Source: Prinsepia uniflora (Eukaryota > Streptophyta > Magnoliopsida > Rosales > Rosaceae). Taken from it: 64,000 nt of DNA. Position 1 is the first letter of the stretch. The number at the start of each line of letters is the position of its first letter. Positions 10,531-23,700 of the stretch are shown here, in pieces. Location: assembly GCA_032719365.1 (NCBI GenBank), contig CM064868.1, forward strand, positions 11,008,235 through 11,072,234, in the 5' to 3' direction. The translations under genes and the position numbers were made by a program. The notes under the pieces were generated by a model. The model was not told the origin of the DNA. It was given only the letters and a program-made list of their open reading frames with translations, and ran no database searches.

Positions 10531-10914
10531 ACCTGGCTGCATCCCCAGCCATATCTTGGAACCTGCTTCAAAATAGTGCTCAACCACCACATTTATGGCT
10601 ACTATAAATACCCTCCGACCCTTTCACAAAGGTAACTCTCTCCCATCACTTCTCTCTCTAGAAGCATACACAAGGTCCACTCGGCATCCTTTGTGTATTG
10701 CCTATCAGGTGTTCCATACGCCTACTGACTTAAGTATCGGAGCCTCTTAGGCCGGCACCCCACCGGTGTCTAGTGTTTCCTCTTTAGCTTGCAAGTCACT
10801 CGTCGAGCAGAAGCAAAAGATCAATCAACACTCCCAGCTATTTCGAACACCCTTCAGCGGGTCCTAGATCTCCTAAGTGGTCTCATCACGCTAGGTTCAT
10901 TTTAAGATCAAACA

Positions 10915-11754
10915 AATGGATTACGAGAATGCTCTAGGTGCCAGTGGCTTGCCCACTCCCATTTTCCGGGTGGTTTTTAGTTTGACTTGCAAATTTATCC
11001 TCCTTAGTGGTCATTATTTCATGGTGTTATAGAGGCTAATGCTATGGTGTGCGGAAGTAGAGTCAATTGGAGATGTAAAATATAATAAAATTTTAGATTT
11101 AGATTTTTCTTCATATCTTATTTGTTGAAATTTTTAAAGTAGTTATTTGCTTTTGGACCTTGTTGGTATTGGCCTTTGTATTTTGTTTGTATTTTTTAGG
11201 CTGATTTAGTTTTTAGGCTTTTAATATTTTGTATTAATTTACTCATAAAATAAATTGATTTTTTTTATCCAAAAAACAGTATGACAATGATGCCCTAGTG
11301 TAAAAAGGTCTGACTTCCCAGATTTGAATCTGCTCAAATAATACAGTTGATAATGAATAGAAAAGTGAATGACAGTGATTTCCTTGGGGGCATGATGAGA
11401 AACAACTAAATACAGGGGCAGGAAAGGAAAATCCCCGTTTATAGAAAATGGACTCCTGACTCGGGATGTGCCTTATCTAAGCGTGGTTATTAATAAAGAA
11501 CTCGAGTGTAAAGTTGTTATGAAGTAAGTATTTCCTCAAATTTCACTTCCATTTGCACTTCATTTCGCGTTCTTGTTCGAAAGGTCCGACCCCGAGCGTG
11601 AAGAGAGAGAGAGACTCAGAGACTCAAATCCAGTGTCTCAACCATAAGGAAAAAAAAAAAAAAAACCCTTCTTCTTCCTTCACAACCTTGAATCTCACCC
11701 TTATCGACTCCATGCGAGAGGTCTTACTGCCGTGAACGAAAGCTTTTGCTCCAA
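10915..11754. other. Spacer and 5' region of PDS5
   Basis: No gene before the PDS5 start. About 11040-11280 is T-rich and ends in a short A run, possibly an old LINE tail. About 11500-11754 holds CT/GA-rich and A-rich tracts typical of a plant 5' leader, including AGAGAGAGAGACTC, directly upstream of the PDS5 ATG. Confidence 0.45.
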
Positions 11755-14700
11755 ATGGCACAAAAGCTTGAACTGCAGCTCAAGGAGGTGGGATCGAAGC
11801 TCGAGACGCTTCCTTCCTCCAAAGACGCTCTCGTCAAGCTCTTAAAGGTTTGCATTCCTCTAATATTTTAGTGTATGTACCCAATTTGTCTGTCCCTTAC
11901 AGCTCCTTTGAAATTAGTTTACAAACAATTTCTTGTTTTGCTGGAAATTCACGCTCAGTAACGTTCGTTATTTTCTGTTTGTTGCTTGGAACGAATAAAA
12001 AAGAAAAGAAAGCAAAAATTTTATTAATTTTGAGTTCCATATATTATTTGTCTTTGGTAATTTATTTTTCTAAGAACATCTTGCCTACAGCAATTAATCT
12101 AACTAGTTCAACTAGGGTTTTCTTCGGATTTAACAGAGCTCATCTTAAAATTTCAAAGTAAAATTTCTTTTTTGGTTCTGGGATTAAACGGAGTGTGCTC
12201 TGAAATTTTCTGTTTAGACGATTCAAATTCCTTAAAGTTTAACTGGGGCAATTTCTGTGATTTAGGTTGTAGATTCTTCTTCCTAGTCTAGGAAAAAGTA
12301 CACAACTCAACATTAAAGTTCAGTAATTATCGTAATTCGTTAAATTTAATCAGTATGGTCAAATATATTACCTTTTATGGTCAGTCTTAGGATTCACTTG
12401 TTTCTCCCTGGGAAGATGGCTCATTCTTGCTAGTTGTTTCCCATTGTACCACCTACCGGTCCCAACATGGAATGTTTGTGACTTAAAACCAGTTAAAGGT
12501 GGAGCCATATTGGAAACTGGAGGATGGTATTGCATTGATATTTCTGTCAATACCGATTGCTCTGAAATCTCATAGTTGTAGTGGTGCACTGCTACTTGGG
12601 TGGTAAATTGGTGGTCCATTTAGAATGTTGCTCGAAGAGCTAAACAAGTGCAGTCCTTTGCAAAAATGTTCACTTATGTCTGTCATTGGTAATTTAATAC
12701 TGTCTTTGTCTACAGGCTTTTTACTTCACTCAAAATTCAATTTAATTTTTCTTATAGCTTGCTGGTGATGGAAAAAACCTATGGGTTCCTTCTTCCTAAT
12801 TGCAGATAACTATTAGAATCATGGAAATTTCTCTGTTACTTTACTTTTATTTGTTTTATTAGAATAAATCCTTGTGCTTTCTATCTTTAATTTGATTCAC
12901 TAATAAAAGTCAGCTACTTGATTTTTTTTGGTTTTCAACGACACTCTAAATATTCCTCTAATCACCGATAGACTATAGTGGATAAGTATTTTGTAATGTT
13001 GATGTGTAGACGAGGGTGACATCTGCACTTTCCAAGTGAAGTTAGGTTAATTAATGGATACCTGCTCTTATCTTGTAATTTCCATTTCCAACTTGCAGCA
13101 AGCTGCAACATGTCTTTCAGAGTTGGATCAATCACCTCCAGCATCGACCTTGGAGTCAATGCAGCCTTTGCTTAATGCTAGTGTCAAACCTGAACTGTTG
13201 AAGCATCAAGATAAAGATGTCAAGCTTCTAGTTGCAACATCTATTTGTGAGATAACCCGAATTACTGCACCTGAAGCTCCTTATGATGATGAAGTGCTAA
13301 AGGTACATTTGTTTTATGGAAGTCCACTGGTTAAAGGACTTTTTTCAATGCATTTTGGAATTTCATTCCCACAGTCTAACTCGGTGTTCTTGATATATTT
13401 GCAGGATATATTTCACTTAATTGTTGGCACATTTAGTGGATTGAAAGATACTAGTGGTCCATCATTTGCTAGAAGAGTTGTCATTTTGGAGACCCTTGCT
13501 AAATATAGGTCTTGTGTTGTAATGTTGGACCTTGAATGCGATGACCTGGTGAATGAAATGTTTAGTACATTTTTTGCTGTTGCCAGGTTAGTGTTGTTTC
13601 TTTTAGTGTTTGTCTATGAGTTTGAGTAATATCTTATTTTCTTGTTTTGATAGTTTTATCATATCTTCTAAAGCATGCAAGCATCTCTCTAAGGTGGTCA
13701 TTCCCTCCTTGTTTCATGAATCCGTATGCTTTGATCAGGTTCTTGACACATGTTTCATGAATCCATATCTCTCTCATTTATATACGTTCAATTATATTCC
13801 CAAGAAAACATCTGTAGATCTGATAGCGGGCATCAATTCAGTATTAGTTAGTTTGTTTCAAAAATAGGTTTCCAGTACAAGATAGAACGTAGATGCAATA
13901 TTTTAAACAAGATAATATATGTTCACTTTAGAAAGAAAGTCAACATATGATACAGCTAATACCAAATTATGTTATCTGTTCTTAATGTCCGGCACACTGC
14001 AATGATAAATGTATGGTGCTATTTCAGTGCTATTAGCATTTTTCTAAATGTTTATCCAATTTAATAACTAAGGGTGTGGAATTTGTCACATGTGCAGAGA
14101 TGATCACCAAGAAACTGTCCTGTCATCGATGCAAACAATTATGATTGTTCTTTTAGAAGAGAGCGAGGATTTGCATGAGGATCTTTTGTTTGTTATATTG
14201 TCTATATTAGGTCGTAATAGAAATGTAAGAATCTCTTATCTATTTTCTCGTATATGGAATTAGTTTTTTTTTTCTTTTCTTTTTTCAAATTACACTGTAT
14301 TTTTTTGCTACAATTCCTTTTCTGACTTTGAAAATTTAAATACTAGGATATTACCATGGCTGCTAGGAGGCTTGCTATGAATGTTATAGAACAATGTGCA
14401 GGAAACCTTGAACCTGGCATTAGACAGTTCCTTATATCATCAATGTCAGGAGACAACAAATCGGTGAAACATCAGATTGATTACCATGAAGTCATCTATG
14501 ACGTATATCGTTGTGCTCCTCAAATCTTGTCTGGAGTTGTCCCTTACCTAACTGGAGAACTACTGGTACATACTAATCCAATGTCCTATACTATACATAT
14601 ATGGTATTGAATTGAGTTTTGCAAATGAGTTATCAGTTCCTAATGGATACTTTCTAACTGAGTGACTCGATGTCGTTTGCATCTTAACTCTTACTGCATC

Positions 14701-17700
14701 AATGCATGAGTCTCATGTTAATATCCGGAGACAGATAATTTTCCTCCTTTTTTCTCAAAGTTTTTATTCTTTCATTCTGTTGGCATGAATATTTCTAAGT
14801 TTTATGAATAAATTCTCTACAGACTGATCAGTTAGACACTCGTCTAAAAGCGGTTAATTTAGTTGGTGACCTATTTTCTCTACCGGGCTCTACCATCTCC
14901 GAAGCATTTCAGCCAATCTTTTCAGAGTTCTTGAAGAGGTTGACTGATAGGTTTGTAGAGGTTCGAATGCTTGTCCTCCAACATGTCAAGAGCTGTATGT
15001 TGTCAAATCCTTTCAGGGCTGAAGCTCCTGAAATAATCTGTAAGTGGATTGGATTATTTTTTTGAAATCATACATGTCTTACAGCTGCTGATTCTGAGGT
15101 GGCTTAACATTTTTTAGCTGCCCTCTGTGATCGGCTGCTGGACTTTGAGGAAAAAGTACGGAAGCAAGTTGTTGCTGTAACATATGATGTTGCATGTCAT
15201 GCCCTAAATTCCATTCAGCTAGAAACTATAAAACTTGTTGCAGAGCGCCTTCGAGACAAATCTGTATGTACACTTAATTCTTTTTATGTTTGTCTGTACC
15301 CGTTTTGGTCTTACTCTACTCTTATTCATAATACTCCATTTTCCCTTCCAAATGTCAGGTACTTGTTAAAAAGTATACAATGGAGAGGCTAGCTGAGATA
15401 TACAGGGTTTATTGCACAAAGTGCTCTGATGGTTCAATCCTCTCTAGTGAATTTGAGTGGATACCTGGGAAGATTCTGAGATGTTTTTATGACAAAGATT
15501 TCAGGTAAGCCCTTAAGGGTTTTCATTTTTTCAAACCGATAAGTTTGCTTACTCCATAATGTTATATTTTGTTGGCTTTTCGGTTTCCATTTTGCATTAA
15601 CATCAAGAGAAAAAAGGATTAGTAGTTTTTGCCATTTGGTAACTTTTAGGAATGAAGTAATCATAGGTCATTCATGATCGTGATAGATATCGTGTTCATT
15701 TCTCTTGTGCAATGTTCTTTATTAATAATATTCTTGTTAAAAAAAAATCTTATTCACCCTCTGACTACTTTTATCACATGGTTGAGAGGGTTTTGGTTTT
15801 CTTTTTGAAGTAACTTAGGTTCCTGGATTGACGGTAGTATATCATGTGTATGTAAGGATTGAGTTTTGTCAACTGCAAGTGCAAACTGATGCTATTTACA
15901 TTGAGTGATCATGACTGTATGATGAGCAGCACATAGATGATTTATTTTCTAGTGTTAGCTTTAGAGGGCTATCCTATGAGTATTTTCCCACCTGCTGCTC
16001 CACTGCCTATGGCTCGAGTCTGAATTTTGAGCATTTAATTTTGCAGATCAGATACAATTGAATATGTTCTCTGTGAGTCCCTGTTTCCACCCAATTTTTC
16101 AGTCAAAGATAAAGTTAAGCATTGGGTGAGGGTCTTCTCAGAATTTGATAAAGTTGAGGTGAAGGCTCTTGAGAAGATACTTGAACAGAAGCAAAGGTAG
16201 GTTGTTAATTCTTAGATTTGATACCAGGCTTCTGAATCCTTTCAACATTTCGATCTTGGTACTTGATGAGCTGTGACTGATTTTGAAAGGGATTTCTTCT
16301 TGGATTACAGGTTACAACAAGAGATGCAGAAGTATCTGGCACTTCGGCAGATGCATCAGGTTAGTAAATATTCAGAGTTAGTGTCAGTGAAATGTCATAT
16401 GAGATCCCAAACAAAGTGATTGGTTTTGTTTAATGCAGGATGGTGATGCTCCTGAGATCCAAAAGAAAATTCTGTTCTGTTTCCGTATAATGTCACGCTT
16501 GTTTGCTGACCCTGCAAAGGCTGAAGAGAATTTTCAATTTCTTGATCAATTGAAAGATGTCAATATCTGGAAGATTTTAACGAATCTTGTTGATCCAAAT
16601 ACTAGCTTCCAGCAGGCTTGTACTTTACGGGTAAGGAACAACTCACTGACTATACAATAATTTTATAGTATGTTATCTAGAGGTCTAAAGTGATGAAAAT
16701 AGTTTGGGCACTGGATTCAATGTTCTTAATTCAACCATTTGAATGGAGTTGTAGTAACTTATTCATAAGAAGCTGATCTTTATATTGAAATTGAAACAGG
16801 GAAATCCCTTTGGATATATTATGTGCAAAATTTACATAAATGACTTTGGAGTAGGAATAATTAAATGTAAATTGAGTTAGCTGCCTTTGATATCACCTTC
16901 ATCTCATGGCAGTCAACCATTACTGCTGCCATTGTTCATGCTAGCACCACTCTAAATGGCATCACTGTTGTCAAACACTATTGTTCTTGTCTACACTTTT
17001 GCTATCGTCGATAGTACCAGTATTACTTCCATGACATGCCAACCAGCTATTTCCATTATCTCCACGGGAGCCACTAGAATCAGTACTCGACGATGTGCAA
17101 CAATTACCACAAGTTCAGCAGCATTCCATGTGCAGTTGAACCTTTGACGTTCACCAAATTGTTTAAATTTGGAAACATGATTGCAACTGCATCTACTGTT
17201 CCTCATCACAATTTCCACTACCACTGTTGAACAAGCAAGGAAACCTCGTATTGGTATCCAAATTTAAAGGCATCATACCTTACTCTCATTCTGCTATTGC
17301 ATCAACGTAATGGCTGCTGGTCACCATGTTCTAATCTTACCATTTTTAACCCCATAAATTACTTGTAGAAATGGTAAATTTTCCTTGTATTATTCACATA
17401 GCCTACGGCTATATTTATAGATGTTTACAACAGATAAGGTTAGACAGTTATTTCTGTCTTAAACTTATCTTAACTGCTATTAACTACCTAGGACAGATGT
17501 GTGAATCTAGTGTGTGCATGTCTGTCTTAATTCTACAGGTCCAGATGTCTAGTGTCTACAGCTATACAAGTTTAGCAATCTATAGGGATTAGTGTACACG
17601 GTTTTACATCCCCCCGCAAACTAGGCACCCTTGGGGTGACAAGTTTGGACGCAAGTTGTTGGTGACGGGAAATAGGAAGTCCCTTTGTGAAGAGGTCAGC

Positions 17701-20700
17701 TAGTTGATTTGCTGAAGGGACAAAGAGAACACGGTGGGTGCCAGCGGCAACTCTTTCACGTAGGAAGTGGTAGTCAATGGCAATGTGCTTGGTACGAGCA
17801 TGGAAGACCGGGTTTGCTGTCATGTGGGCAGTACTCATGTTGTCGCAGTAGAGAAGCAGGGGCAACTGGGGTAGAATTTGCAGGTCTTGTAGAAGGCTTA
17901 GGATCCAGATCGTGTCGGCACAAGTATAGGCTAGGGCCCGGTATTCAGCCTCTGAACTGGAACGAGAAACAGTTTTCTGTTTCTTGGCACACCAGGATAT
18001 GAGGTTGGAACCTAGGAACACGCAGAACCCACTGACTGAGCGGCGGGTGTCAGGGCATCCTGCCCAATCGGCATCTGAGTATGCTTGGAGGGTGAGGGGA
18101 AATCTGCAGCGCTGAATATGAAGACCTGTGCCTAAGGTGCCTTTGAGGTATCTGATGATGCGCTTTACAGCAGTGAGGTGGGCATCGGTTGGCTTGCTCA
18201 TGAACTGGGCAACATTCTGTACAGCATAGGAAATGTCCGGCCGTGTGAGGGTTAAGTAGAGGAGGGTGCCAACCAGTTGTCGATAGGTTGAGGGGTCTGT
18301 TAGGGGCTGTCCAAGAGTGGCAGAAAGGACGTGTTTGGAGGCTACAGGGGTAGGGGCAGGTCTGCAATCAGCGAGGCCGCTGCGGTGGAGAAGTCCAACA
18401 GTATATTTGTCTTGGGTGAGGGTTAGGCCAGTTGTGGTGGGTCGAGCTTCAATACCCAGGAAGTAGTGGAGTGAGCCCAGGTCTTTTATGTCGAAGGCTT
18501 TTGCTAGGGAAGTCATAAAGGTGGACAGGGCCTTTGGTGAGTTGCCGGTTAGGATGATGTCGTCCACATACAATAGGAGGTAGAGGACACATGGTGGGCG
18601 ATGAAGAACAAACATAGAAGGGTCTGCCCTGCTCTGGTGAAAGCCATATTGTAGAAGAAAACTGCTGAAACGGGCAAACCAAGCCCGAGGGGCCTGTTTG
18701 AGGCCGTAGAGTGCTTTATGTAGCCGGCACACATGGTGAGGGTGGTTAGGATCAGTGAAGCCAGGGGGCTGAACCATGTAGACCTCTTCATTTAAATGGC
18801 CATGGAGGAAGGCATTGGTGACATCGAGTTGACGGAGGGGCCAGCCAAGGGAAATAGCAATGGATAGGACCACACGGATTGTGGTTGGTTTTACTACCGG
18901 ACTGAATGTTTCATAGTAGTCTAGGCCTTCTTGCTGATGGAAGCCTTTGGCAACAAGTCTGGCTTTGTGGCGTTCGACAGAGCCATCAGCACGTTGTTTG
19001 AGTCGAAAAACCCACTTGCAGCCTACTGCATTGGCATGAGGGGGGAGGGGAACCAGGGACCAAGTTTGCTGCTTCATCAGTGCATCATATTCTGTTTTCA
19101 TTGCATCTGTCCATGCAGCAGATTTGGAGGCTTGGGTGTAGGTGGTGGGTTCGGCTGTTGCAAGTTTGGTAGTGGTGTAGGCCTGGGGCAGGGGATATCG
19201 GGAGGTGAAGAGGAGATTTCTGGACTTGGAAATTCCAGCCTTGCTGCGAGTAGTCATAGGATGAGTATTGGGTGGTCGGGAAGGGTGGGAGTGTTGGGAG
19301 TTTAGACCGGGAGGGGGAGGAGGGGTGGTGGAGGATGACAAGTCGTGAGAAGAGTTTGCTGGTGGTGAGAAGGGTGGGGAGGTCTGTCGGGAATTAGTAG
19401 TGGGAGACCGTGTTGGTGGGACCGGAGAAGGATGAGAAAGTGGGATGGAGACTAGAGGGGTGAAGGAAAGAGGAGGGGGAGGTGTGGAGGACTTCGGGAA
19501 CGGGAAGTCAAGTTCATTGAACACCACATGACGGGAGATGTAGACTCGACCTGTTTTGACATGAAGGCAACGGTATCCAGCATGATGGGGGCTGTAGCCT
19601 AGAAAAACACAGGGTAGGCTGGGACTTTGGAGTTTGTGTTTGGTGTACGCACCAAGGAAGGGGAAGCAGGAGCAGCCAAAGGTTTTTAGAATGTGGTATG
19701 GAGGTGGACGGGCATATAGTTTGGTGTATGGTGATGTCCAGTTGAGGGTAGGTGTGGGAAGGAGGTTGATGAGAAAAACTGCAGTTGTAAGGGCATCTGC
19801 CCAGTAGGAATAAGGAAGGCCGGCTGTATGGAGGAGTGTTCTCCCCATTTCTGAGATGTGACGGTGTTTACGCTCAGCTAACCCATTTTGTTGAGGGGTG
19901 TGGGGGCAGGAAAAGCGATGGTGAATGCCATGAAGGGAGCAAAAGGCTTGGAACTGGTGGTTGGTGTATTCAGTGCCTCCATCACTTTGAAACTGAGTGA
20001 TGTTGGTGCGGAATTGAGTCTGAACATATGAGTAGAATTTAGTGAAATGGTTGAAAACTTCAGATTTGTTGCGTAGGGGAAATATCCAAGTGAATCTAGT
20101 GTAGTCATCAGTGAATAGGACATAGTAGCGAAAACCAGAGACAGAAATGACAGGAGACATCCACACATCAGAATGTATTAAATCAAACGGTTTTATTGAT
20201 TGATGTACAACAGAGGAAAAGGAAAGTCTGGTGCTTTTATTTAGAGCACATTGATTACAAAAGGGTACAGAATTGAAAGGTACAGGGGAACATAGGTTAT
20301 TCTTGGTTGTCACCATGCGAAGCACTTTGGATGAAGGGTGTCCAAGGCGCTGGTGCCAAAGAGAGGGAGCAGCATGAGTGAGGAAGACCTGGGGTGGGAC
20401 TTGTTGTGGTGATATCCTGTAAAGGCCATCTTTACAGGGGCCCTGAAACAAAACTTGATTAGTGTGGAGATCCTGGATAAGAAATTGGTGGGGGAGGAAA
20501 GTGATTTTGACTTTGTGATCTTGAGTGAACTGAGAGACAGAGAGAAGATTCTTTTGTATAGAGGGAACATAGAGAACATTAGATAGATTAAAATGAAAGG
20601 GACCAGAGGAGAATTGGACTGTACCAGTTTGCTGGATGGGGAGTGTGTCACCATTGCCAATCATGACCTGATCCGGGGTGGATGGGGAAGGCTGAGAGGT

Positions 20701-23700
20701 GCAGGGAGGGTTCATGGTGACGTGGTGAGTAGCACCAGTGTCCGGGTACCAATTTGGGTCTGATACGTTTGCTAGATGTAGACCTGCGAAGGCCTGGGAC
20801 AAATTGTGGTCTGTGGACTGGGACAGATTGGGGCAGTGAGCAGCAAGATGGCCGAAACGGTTGCAGGACCAACATTGGGGGCCAGTGGGGCGGTTGATGG
20901 GAGAGGGGGAGGAGCCTAGTACACCGGGGGAAGGATTGGGGGAGGAGTAGCGGTGGTTTCCACGGCGGTTTGGAAACCGGGAGCCACGGCCTGGTCTGGG
21001 TCCTCTCTGAAAAGCAGAGCGGCCACGGGAAGGAGCATAGTGCTGTGAGGCCGTGTATAAGGCTGTGGGTGGGTGGACAGAGGCAGAGTGTAGGGTGGAG
21101 GCTTGCTGTGCCTCAAAAGACAGTAGACGGGCTCTAAGATCATTGAAGGGAGGGAGGGGAGGGAAGTTAAGCATGGCTGTCACAAGCATGCTGTATTCTG
21201 GGCCAAGACCACGCAAGACAGCCGTGACTAAGTCACGGGAAGAGAAGGGTTCATTTATTGCAGCAAGAGAGTCTGCAAGTGTTTTGGCTTGAGAGAGATA
21301 TTCAGAGATGGAGAGGGAGCCTTTTGTGAGGGACATGAGTTGGAATCGGAGGTTAGTGGCATTTGCTAGTGACTGTTGAGAGAAATTCTGGCGAAGGCAT
21401 TCCCAGATTTCACGGGAAGTGTTTAAGCCAACAACTTGGGACAGGACTGGTTCTGTCAGTGTGGCTCGAAGCATGCTGATGAGGGTTTGGTCAATCTGGT
21501 ACCACTGTTGGTACGCAGGATTAGGCAGAAGGAGTCCAGAGTTAGTGAGAGCAGAGGATGAGGCATCAGATTGGGGAGAGGATTCAGTGGTGGCCGATGG
21601 TTGGAGGGTTGGAGAGGGAGGGGAGTGAGTTCCATCAATGAACCTCCAGTAGTTGTGTCCGATTAGAAAGGGTTTGATCTGGCTTTCCCAGAGAAGATAG
21701 TTGGATTCTGTGAGTTTGATAGAGACTAGGGTTGAAACATGATTCGGGGAGATTGAGGGAGAGGCACAGGAATCACTAGCCATGGTGGGAGAGGAGGGAG
21801 GATCAGAATTGAGGGGATTAGCCGTGAGGCTCTGATACCATGTAGAAATGGTAAATTTTCCTTGTATTATTCACATAGCCTACGGCTATATTTATAGATG
21901 TTTACAACAGATAAGGTTAGACAGTTATTTCTGTCTTAAACTTATCTTAACTGCTATTAACTACCTAGGACAGATGTGTGAATCTAGTGTGTGCATGTCT
22001 GTCTTAATTCTACAGGTCCAGATGTCTAGTGTCTACAGCTATACAAGTTTAGCAATCTATAGGGATTAGTGTACACGGTTTTACATTACTGCCACTTTAT
22101 GAACAAGTTTAAGACAGTTGATACTCCCACCTCCCAACAGGGGAACTCACTATACTCTCTCTCTCCCCTCCTCCCTCGCTAGCTGCCTCTCTCTCCCTCT
22201 CCTTCCCTCTCTCTCTAAAAAGCTTCTCTTTAAATTCCTGTAATATCCCACCTTCATCAATCTGTCCATCCTCTGCTTGTTAAGCTCTATAATTGGATTC
22301 ATTCCTAATTTTGGATAGTGGACAATCATGTAAACAATCATATGATAATTCCACTCCTTTTAATCTCAAACCTGAGTAGCCTAGTATAATTACATAAGAT
22401 ATGATTTCTGAATCTAGCTGGTCTTACCTTTCTTGATTTTGTAGGAAGAGATGGAAATTGCATGTGTTGTAATTGAAGTTGATATTAATACAGCCGTTCC
22501 TTATTTGCAGGATGACTTGCTTAGGATTCTGGGAGAAAAGCATCGACTGTATGACTTCCTTAGCACTCTCTCTGTGAAATGCTCTTATCTACTTTTCAAC
22601 AAGGAGCACGTGAAAGAAATTCTTGTGGAGGTTTCTGTACATAAATCTTCCGCAGCTATGAAGTGCATGCTATCTTGCATGAATATATTGGTGGTAATGG
22701 CACAATATTCCTACTCTCTTGGTTAGATGTTTAAAATGTTTATTTTTTACTATCTGCTTACGGTTACAGCACAATAACCATACTTTTCTCCATATCTGTT
22801 GATCAACAACTATTTCCCATATTCATCTATGCTTTTTCTTTTTAGTACTTAGATGCTATCTCTATTTGTCAAAAGACTTTGAAAAAGTAAGTTCTTACAT
22901 TGTTATCATGTGTGTTGGCCTCATAATGATAAGTTAGCAAGAATTTGAAGTTTTCCCCCACAATTTAAGCCAATGTTATTTTTGTCTGTGTTCCTGATTC
23001 TCAGATTCTTGCACGTTTTAGTCCATTACTATTCAGTGGGACAGAAGAAGAATTGGTAAATTTTCTTAAAGATGATGATGAAACTATAAAAGAAGGGGTT
23101 TTGAATATTTTAGCAAAGGCTGGTGGTACCATCCGGGAACATCTTGCAGTGTCATCAAGGTTTGACTTTTGGAATTTGTGAGCTACACGAGTATAAGGCT
23201 ATTCCTCTTGTATATATCATGGCTTATTGTTCCTATATTTTCTTGCAGTTCCATAGACCTTATATTGGAAAGGTTGTGTTTGGAGGGCAGTAGAAGACAG
23301 GCAAAATATGCTGTGCATGCCCTTGCAGCGATAACAAAGGATGATGGACTTAAATCACTATCTGTTTTATACAAGGTTTAAGATTATAATTAATTTGTGC
23401 ATCACAACTAGATCCTCTTAGTTTGTATATCTTATACTGATAGTAGGGCAGAAGTTGATGTTTCTCAATTTTCAGAGGCTTGTGGATATGCTGGAGGAGA
23501 AGACACAGTTGCCTGCTGTACTACAATCTTTGGGGTGCATAGCTCAGACAGCAATGCCAGTTTTTGAAACTAGAGAGAAGGAAATTGAAGAGTTTATAGT
23601 AGAAAAGATCCTAAAATGCAATAATGTATGACTTTCAAACTCACAGCGCCAAAATAATAAGTCAACTGAAACGTGCAATTTAACTTTTGTTTTACGGCAT

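Larger units (their letters stand above)
6614..10914. mobile_element. Unclassified LTR-like repeat, split by solo LTR A
   Basis: The sequence on the two sides of solo LTR A belongs to one repeat. Ignoring A, it runs from about TGTTACACTAAATG (6614) through 200-bp tandem units, a TATA-like CTATAAATAC (about 10600) and on to about GATCAAACA (10914). The promoter-like TATA box after a tandem array, and the TG/CA-like ends, suggest an LTR. I could not find a matching TSD, PBS or coding region, so its boundaries and class are uncertain. Confidence 0.45.
17364..22085 (-). mobile_element. Intact Copia LTR retrotransposon 1 in PDS5 intron 11
   Basis: A 4,722-bp element is antisense to PDS5. The two 245-bp LTRs (17364-17608 and 21841-22085) start TGTAGAAATGG and end GGTTTTACA, and I see no difference between them. 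The target duplication TTACT is perfect (17359-17363 and 22086-22090). On the minus strand a 12-nt initiator-Met primer-binding site TGGTATCAGAGC (21840-21829) follows the 5' LTR, and a polypurine GGGGGGA (17615-17609) precedes the 3' LTR. One uninterrupted gag-pol frame is present. Size, short LTRs and a single ORF suggest an Ale/Retrofit-type Copia. Everything visible says young and possibly still competent. Confidence 0.95.
16631..22510. other. PDS5 intron 11 (5.9 kb) with Copia insertion
   Basis: Outside the Copia element (17364-22085) the intron has about 730 bp upstream and 425 bp downstream with no second gene. About 22154-22216 is a CT-rich microsatellite of CTCTCTCC-type words. Confidence 0.85.

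Noticed and set aside
11040..11280. Possible LINE 3' end with T-rich sequence and a short A run
   Set aside because: No RT sequence, no target duplication and only a short tail.
16956..17224. ORFs of 63 and 77 codons on opposite strands in PDS5 intron 11
   Set aside because: They overlap antisense to each other, with no motif and no splice context.
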